A stretch of DNA of 8,648 bases from an uncultured Novosphingobium sp. (lineage in GTDB: Bacteria; Pseudomonadota; Alphaproteobacteria; Sphingomonadales; Sphingomonadaceae): the NCBI GenBank assembly GCA_937897535.1, contig CALCQB010000018.1, positions 1 through 8,648 of the forward strand, read 5' to 3'. Below, piece after piece: positions 7,020 through 8,648 of the stretch. The notes under the pieces are model-generated. The model saw nothing but the letters and a program-made list of their open reading frames with translations, had not been told where the DNA came from and ran no database searches. Each line of letters opens with the position of its first letter. The stretch's first letter is position 1. A program made the position numbers and the translations under genes.

Positions 7020-7891
7020 TGGTACGGCGGCTCCCCTCCCCACCATGGGTAAAAGTCTGGCATATCGCTTGAAACCCGTAGCGGAAAGGCAGGGGGGCGC
7101 TTTTCGAGGAAGCTTTGCACACCTTCCTTCGCGTCTGCCCGCTTGGACAAGCGGTAGATCGCCCGGCTATCGACCTGGTGCGCCGCCATCGGATGATCGC
7201 CCGAAGGCACCCGCCACAGCATCGCCCGGGTCATCGCCACCGAAACCGCCGAGGTGTTGTCGGCAATTTCGCGCGCCAGCCCGCGCGCCGCATCGATCAG
7301 CTCGCCCTGCGGATGGACCGAGCGCACCAGCCCACCGCGCAGCGCTTCCTGGGCATCGAAGATCCGCCCGGTCATGCACCATTCGAGCGCCTGGTTGATC
7401 CCGACGATCTTGGGCAGGAACCAGCTCGAGCAGGCTTCCGGCACGATCCCGCGCCGGGCGAAGACAAAGCCATAACGGGCGTTGTCGCTGGCCAGGCGGA
7501 TATCCATCGGCAGCTGCATGGTGATGCCCACGCCGACCGCAGCACCGTTACAGGCCGAGATCAGCGGCTTTTTCGACTGGTAGAGCCGCAGCGTCAGCAG
7601 CCCGCCGCCATCGCGGACCCGCTCGTCAGACAGGTCGGTCACCGCTTCGCCGCTCGAAAACACCGCGCGGCCATCATCGGGGGTCAGGTCGGCCCCGGCG
7701 CAGAAGGCCCGCTCGCCCGCCCCGGTGAAGATCACCGCCCGGACGCTGTCATCGGCGTCGGTCCGGTCCATCGCATCGATGATCTCGTTCATCATCGTGC
7801 CGGTGAAGGCATTCATCTTTTCCGGCCGGTTGAGGGTCAGCGTGGCGATCCCCTCGGCGATGTGAAGGTCGATCTGGCTGTATCCGGTCAT
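7016..7891 (-). CDS. Enoyl-CoA hydratase/isomerase (crotonase) family protein
   Basis: Crotonase-fold enzyme acting on an acyl-CoA thioester; 291 aa from the chosen start. LTLNRPEKMNAF (18-29) opens the fold; AFCAGADL (62-69) and ACNGAAVGVGI (113-123) form the oxyanion hole; GIVPEACSSWFLPKIVG (148-164) follows. The two Glu residues of classical hydratases appear replaced (the first falls in GITMQL, the second aligns near VF, 143-144), while E152 in VPEACSSW sits where delta3,delta2-enoyl-CoA isomerases of the ECI type keep their catalytic Glu. That points to isomerase-like or other chemistry rather than plain hydration. The frame extends 27 codons further upstream, but those fall in a dispersed repeat; the ATG at 7891 has AAAGG (7900-7904) 8 nt before it. 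It is the first gene of the operon, and its stop overlaps the TetR start. Confidence 0.87.
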   Translation of the reverse strand: MTGYSQIDLHIAEGIATLTLNRPEKMNAFTGTMMNEIIDAMDRTDADDSVRAVIFTGAGERAFCAGADLTPDDGRAVFSSGEAVTDLSDERVRDGGGLLTLRLYQSKKPLISACNGAAVGVGITMQLPMDIRLASDNARYGFVFARRGIVPEACSSWFLPKIVGINQALEWCMTGRIFDAQEALRGGLVRSVHPQGELIDAARGLAREIADNTSAVSVAMTRAMLWRVPSGDHPMAAHQVDSRAIYRLSKRADAKEGVQSFLEKRPPAFPLRVSSDMPDFYPWWGGEPPYQ

Positions 7892-7909
7892 GTCGCTTGC
7901 CTTTGCTTC

Positions 7910-7983
7910 GTCATTGCGAGGAGCGCAGCGACGAAGCAATCCAGCTGGATCGCCACGGCGCGCTTCGCGCACCTCGCGATGAC
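7910..7983. repeat. Dispersed palindromic repeat (REP/MITE-like)
   Basis: An imperfect palindrome: GTCATTGCGAG (7910-7920) pairs with CTCGCGATGAC (7973-7983), one position being G:U-compatible, and the centre ATCCAG/CTGGAT (7939-7950) is a perfect inverted repeat. The text GTCATTGCGAGGAGCG...GAAGCAATCCAG is a repeat I recognise from many alphaproteobacterial genomes; its spurious translation contains HCEERSDEAIQ. It lies in the leader of the crotonase gene, 18 bp before the start codon, and could form an RNA hairpin there. No transposase gene is near. Copy number in this genome cannot be seen from the window. Confidence 0.8.
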
Positions 7984-8006
7984 AAAAAAGAGAACCACCT
8001 CGCCGA

Positions 8007-8495
8007 TCAGAACGGCACGTTCTCTTCGTCTGACAGGTGCGCCGACGACTCCGCGGCTGCTACCGGCGCTGCGGCCGCGCCGCCTGCCGCCTTCGGCACA
8101 TCGGGCTGGCCGAGCGTGCCCTTGTTCTGGTGCCACAGCGTGCGCGCCGCATTGCGGAGGATCGTCTCCTGCGGACGCGGCGGATAGGGCTTGCCGCTGC
8201 TATCAAGGCGCGGCGGCTGTTCCGTCGCATACCACGAGAGCGAGCGCTCGCTCAACTTCGAGAGCGCGACACCATTGTTCTTGCCGAAATGCACCTGCAC
8301 GTCGCCCGCATTCGGGATGACCTCCGTCGGCTGCAAAATCACCTCATCCGCGCCGCCACCGCTGCTGGAATAGCTCGAAGAGGAACTCGTCGCCCGCGCC
8401 GGTGCGCTGCGCGCCGGGGCTTTGTTGGCCTCGGCCAGGAGCTGGCGGATCGCGACCAATTCTTCGTGGATGGATTTGAGGATGTCTTCGTTCAT
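8007..8495 (-). CDS. Unrecognised protein with DUF3820-like motif and SSB-like acidic tip
   Basis: I do not recognise a named gene. From the internal ATG at 8495 it gives 162 aa. MNEDILKSIHEELVAIRQLL is a likely amphipathic or coiled-coil helix; then come a low-complexity Ala/Pro/Ser linker (~24-45), a central region with VHFGKNNGVALSKLSERSLSW (68-88), an Ala-rich linker, and the C-terminus SDEENVPF. The FGK..G..L..L....L.W pattern resembles DUF3820-type domains, sometimes found with exonucleases and in phage proteins. The acidic end with terminal Pro-Phe resembles the SSB C-terminal tip that recruits DNA-repair proteins. No Shine-Dalgarno is visible before 8495, and the frame runs on upstream into a GspK-like fragment, so the 5' end is uncertain and may be an assembly join. 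It may not come from the same organism as the rest. A DNA-metabolism or phage role is a weak inference. Confidence 0.5.
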   Translation of the reverse strand: MNEDILKSIHEELVAIRQLLAEANKAPARSAPARATSSSSSYSSSGGGADEVILQPTEVIPNAGDVQVHFGKNNGVALSKLSERSLSWYATEQPPRLDSSGKPYPPRPQETILRNAARTLWHQNKGTLGQPDVPKAAGGAAAAPVAAAESSAHLSDEENVPF

Positions 8496-8622
8496 CCCCG
8501 GAATGCCGCGGAGGATGTGAGCGGGCGCTTGATTGATGTTGATTCGCCCAGGAATCGTCGCCGCCGGATTCACCGTCGCGAAATCCATGAGCTGCGTCAG
8601 ATAACTCGCGTAAGCTCCATCT
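8496..8622 (-). other. GspK-like helix-hairpin-helix coding fragment, probably chimeric
   Basis: About 42 codons in frame with the gene downstream. They read DGAYASYLTQLMDF, then IPGRININQAPAHILRGIPG, a close match in style to the helix-hairpin-helix segment of type II secretion minor pseudopilin GspK proteins (RINxNxAP...L..IPG). Its 5' end is cut at the adapter. No GspK continuation follows: within a few residues the frame becomes an unrelated helix and linker. Base composition looks less GC-rich than the alphaproteobacterial part, and the style recalls planctomycete or verrucomicrobial GspK-like proteins. Probably a fragment joined artificially. Confidence 0.45.
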
Positions 8623-8648
8623 AGATCGGAAGAGCACACGTCTGAACT
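8623..8648 (+). other. Illumina TruSeq adapter remnant
   Basis: The last 26 bases begin AGATCGGAAGAGC and continue exactly as the TruSeq read-through adapter. Read on the reverse strand from the GTG at 8639 they give M-C-S-S-D-L, a known artefact peptide in assemblies with untrimmed adapters. This is not genomic DNA. Confidence 0.98.

Noticed and set aside
7020..7046. Nine-residue longer start for the TetR regulator
   Set aside because: The strong purine-rich site lies inside that extension and correctly precedes the ATG at 7019, which also forms the ATGA overlap.
7892..7972. N-terminal extension of the crotonase protein by 27 residues
   Set aside because: The added codons are translated dispersed repeat; the ATG at 7891 has a good ribosome binding site and matches the usual start of the fold.
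7115..8320. A 401-codon plus-strand open frame
   Set aside because: It spans the crotonase gene in antisense, the dispersed repeat and the start of another gene; the repeat-derived segment in its translation shows it is not a real protein.
8623..8639. Protein start MCSSDL for the rightmost minus-strand gene
   Set aside because: The start codon and first residues come from the Illumina adapter, not from the genome.

Overview
The window reads as high-GC alphaproteobacterial DNA, most likely from a sphingomonad-like organism. This rests on gene family resemblance, tight gene packing and a 'GTCATTGCGAGGAGCG' palindromic repeat of the kind common in such genomes; no species-level call is possible. 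The last ~0.6 kb does not look continuous with the rest, and the final 26 bases are an Illumina adapter, so this is the raw end of a draft contig.

Left part (1-3274, + strand): the end of a Tad/Flp pilus assembly cluster. It holds the 5'-truncated gene for CpaE/TadZ (atypical MinD/ParA-like localisation protein), then tadB and tadC (paired inner-membrane T2SSF platform proteins). The motor ATPase gene cpaF/tadA, often found between cpaE and tadB, is absent; a 66-bp gap with a strong hairpin lies there instead. A second, near-perfect 16-bp-stem hairpin (3302-3337) separates tadC from the convergent operon and probably ends transcription from both sides.

Middle part (3358-7891, - strand): six genes on one strand. 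In transcription order they are a crotonase-family protein, a TetR-family regulator, an S-methyl-5'-thioadenosine phosphorylase, maleylacetoacetate isomerase, a MarR-family regulator and fumarylacetoacetate hydrolase. Four of the five junctions are 1- or 4-bp stop/start overlaps, which implies translational coupling. The only gap (65 bp, before marR) holds a candidate MarR-type operator palindrome. The isomerase and hydrolase are the last two steps of homogentisate (tyrosine/phenylalanine) breakdown to fumarate and acetoacetate; the crotonase fits acyl-CoA metabolism; the MTA phosphorylase belongs to methionine/purine salvage and is the unexpected member.

Right part (7892-8648): upstream of the crotonase gene is a 74-bp imperfect palindromic dispersed repeat (7910-7983). 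Beyond it, on the - strand, an open frame encodes a protein with an N-terminal helix, a low-complexity linker, an FGK..G..L...L.W motif reminiscent of DUF3820-type domains and an SSB-like acidic tip (DEENVPF). The same frame runs upstream into a GspK-like helix-hairpin-helix fragment and then into the adapter. I read this end as probably chimeric, with one suspected join at the repeat and another near 8495. No RNA genes, CRISPR arrays or insertion sequences were seen. I found no convincing new biological system; the most biologically interesting points are the mixed catabolic/salvage operon and the SSB-tailed protein.
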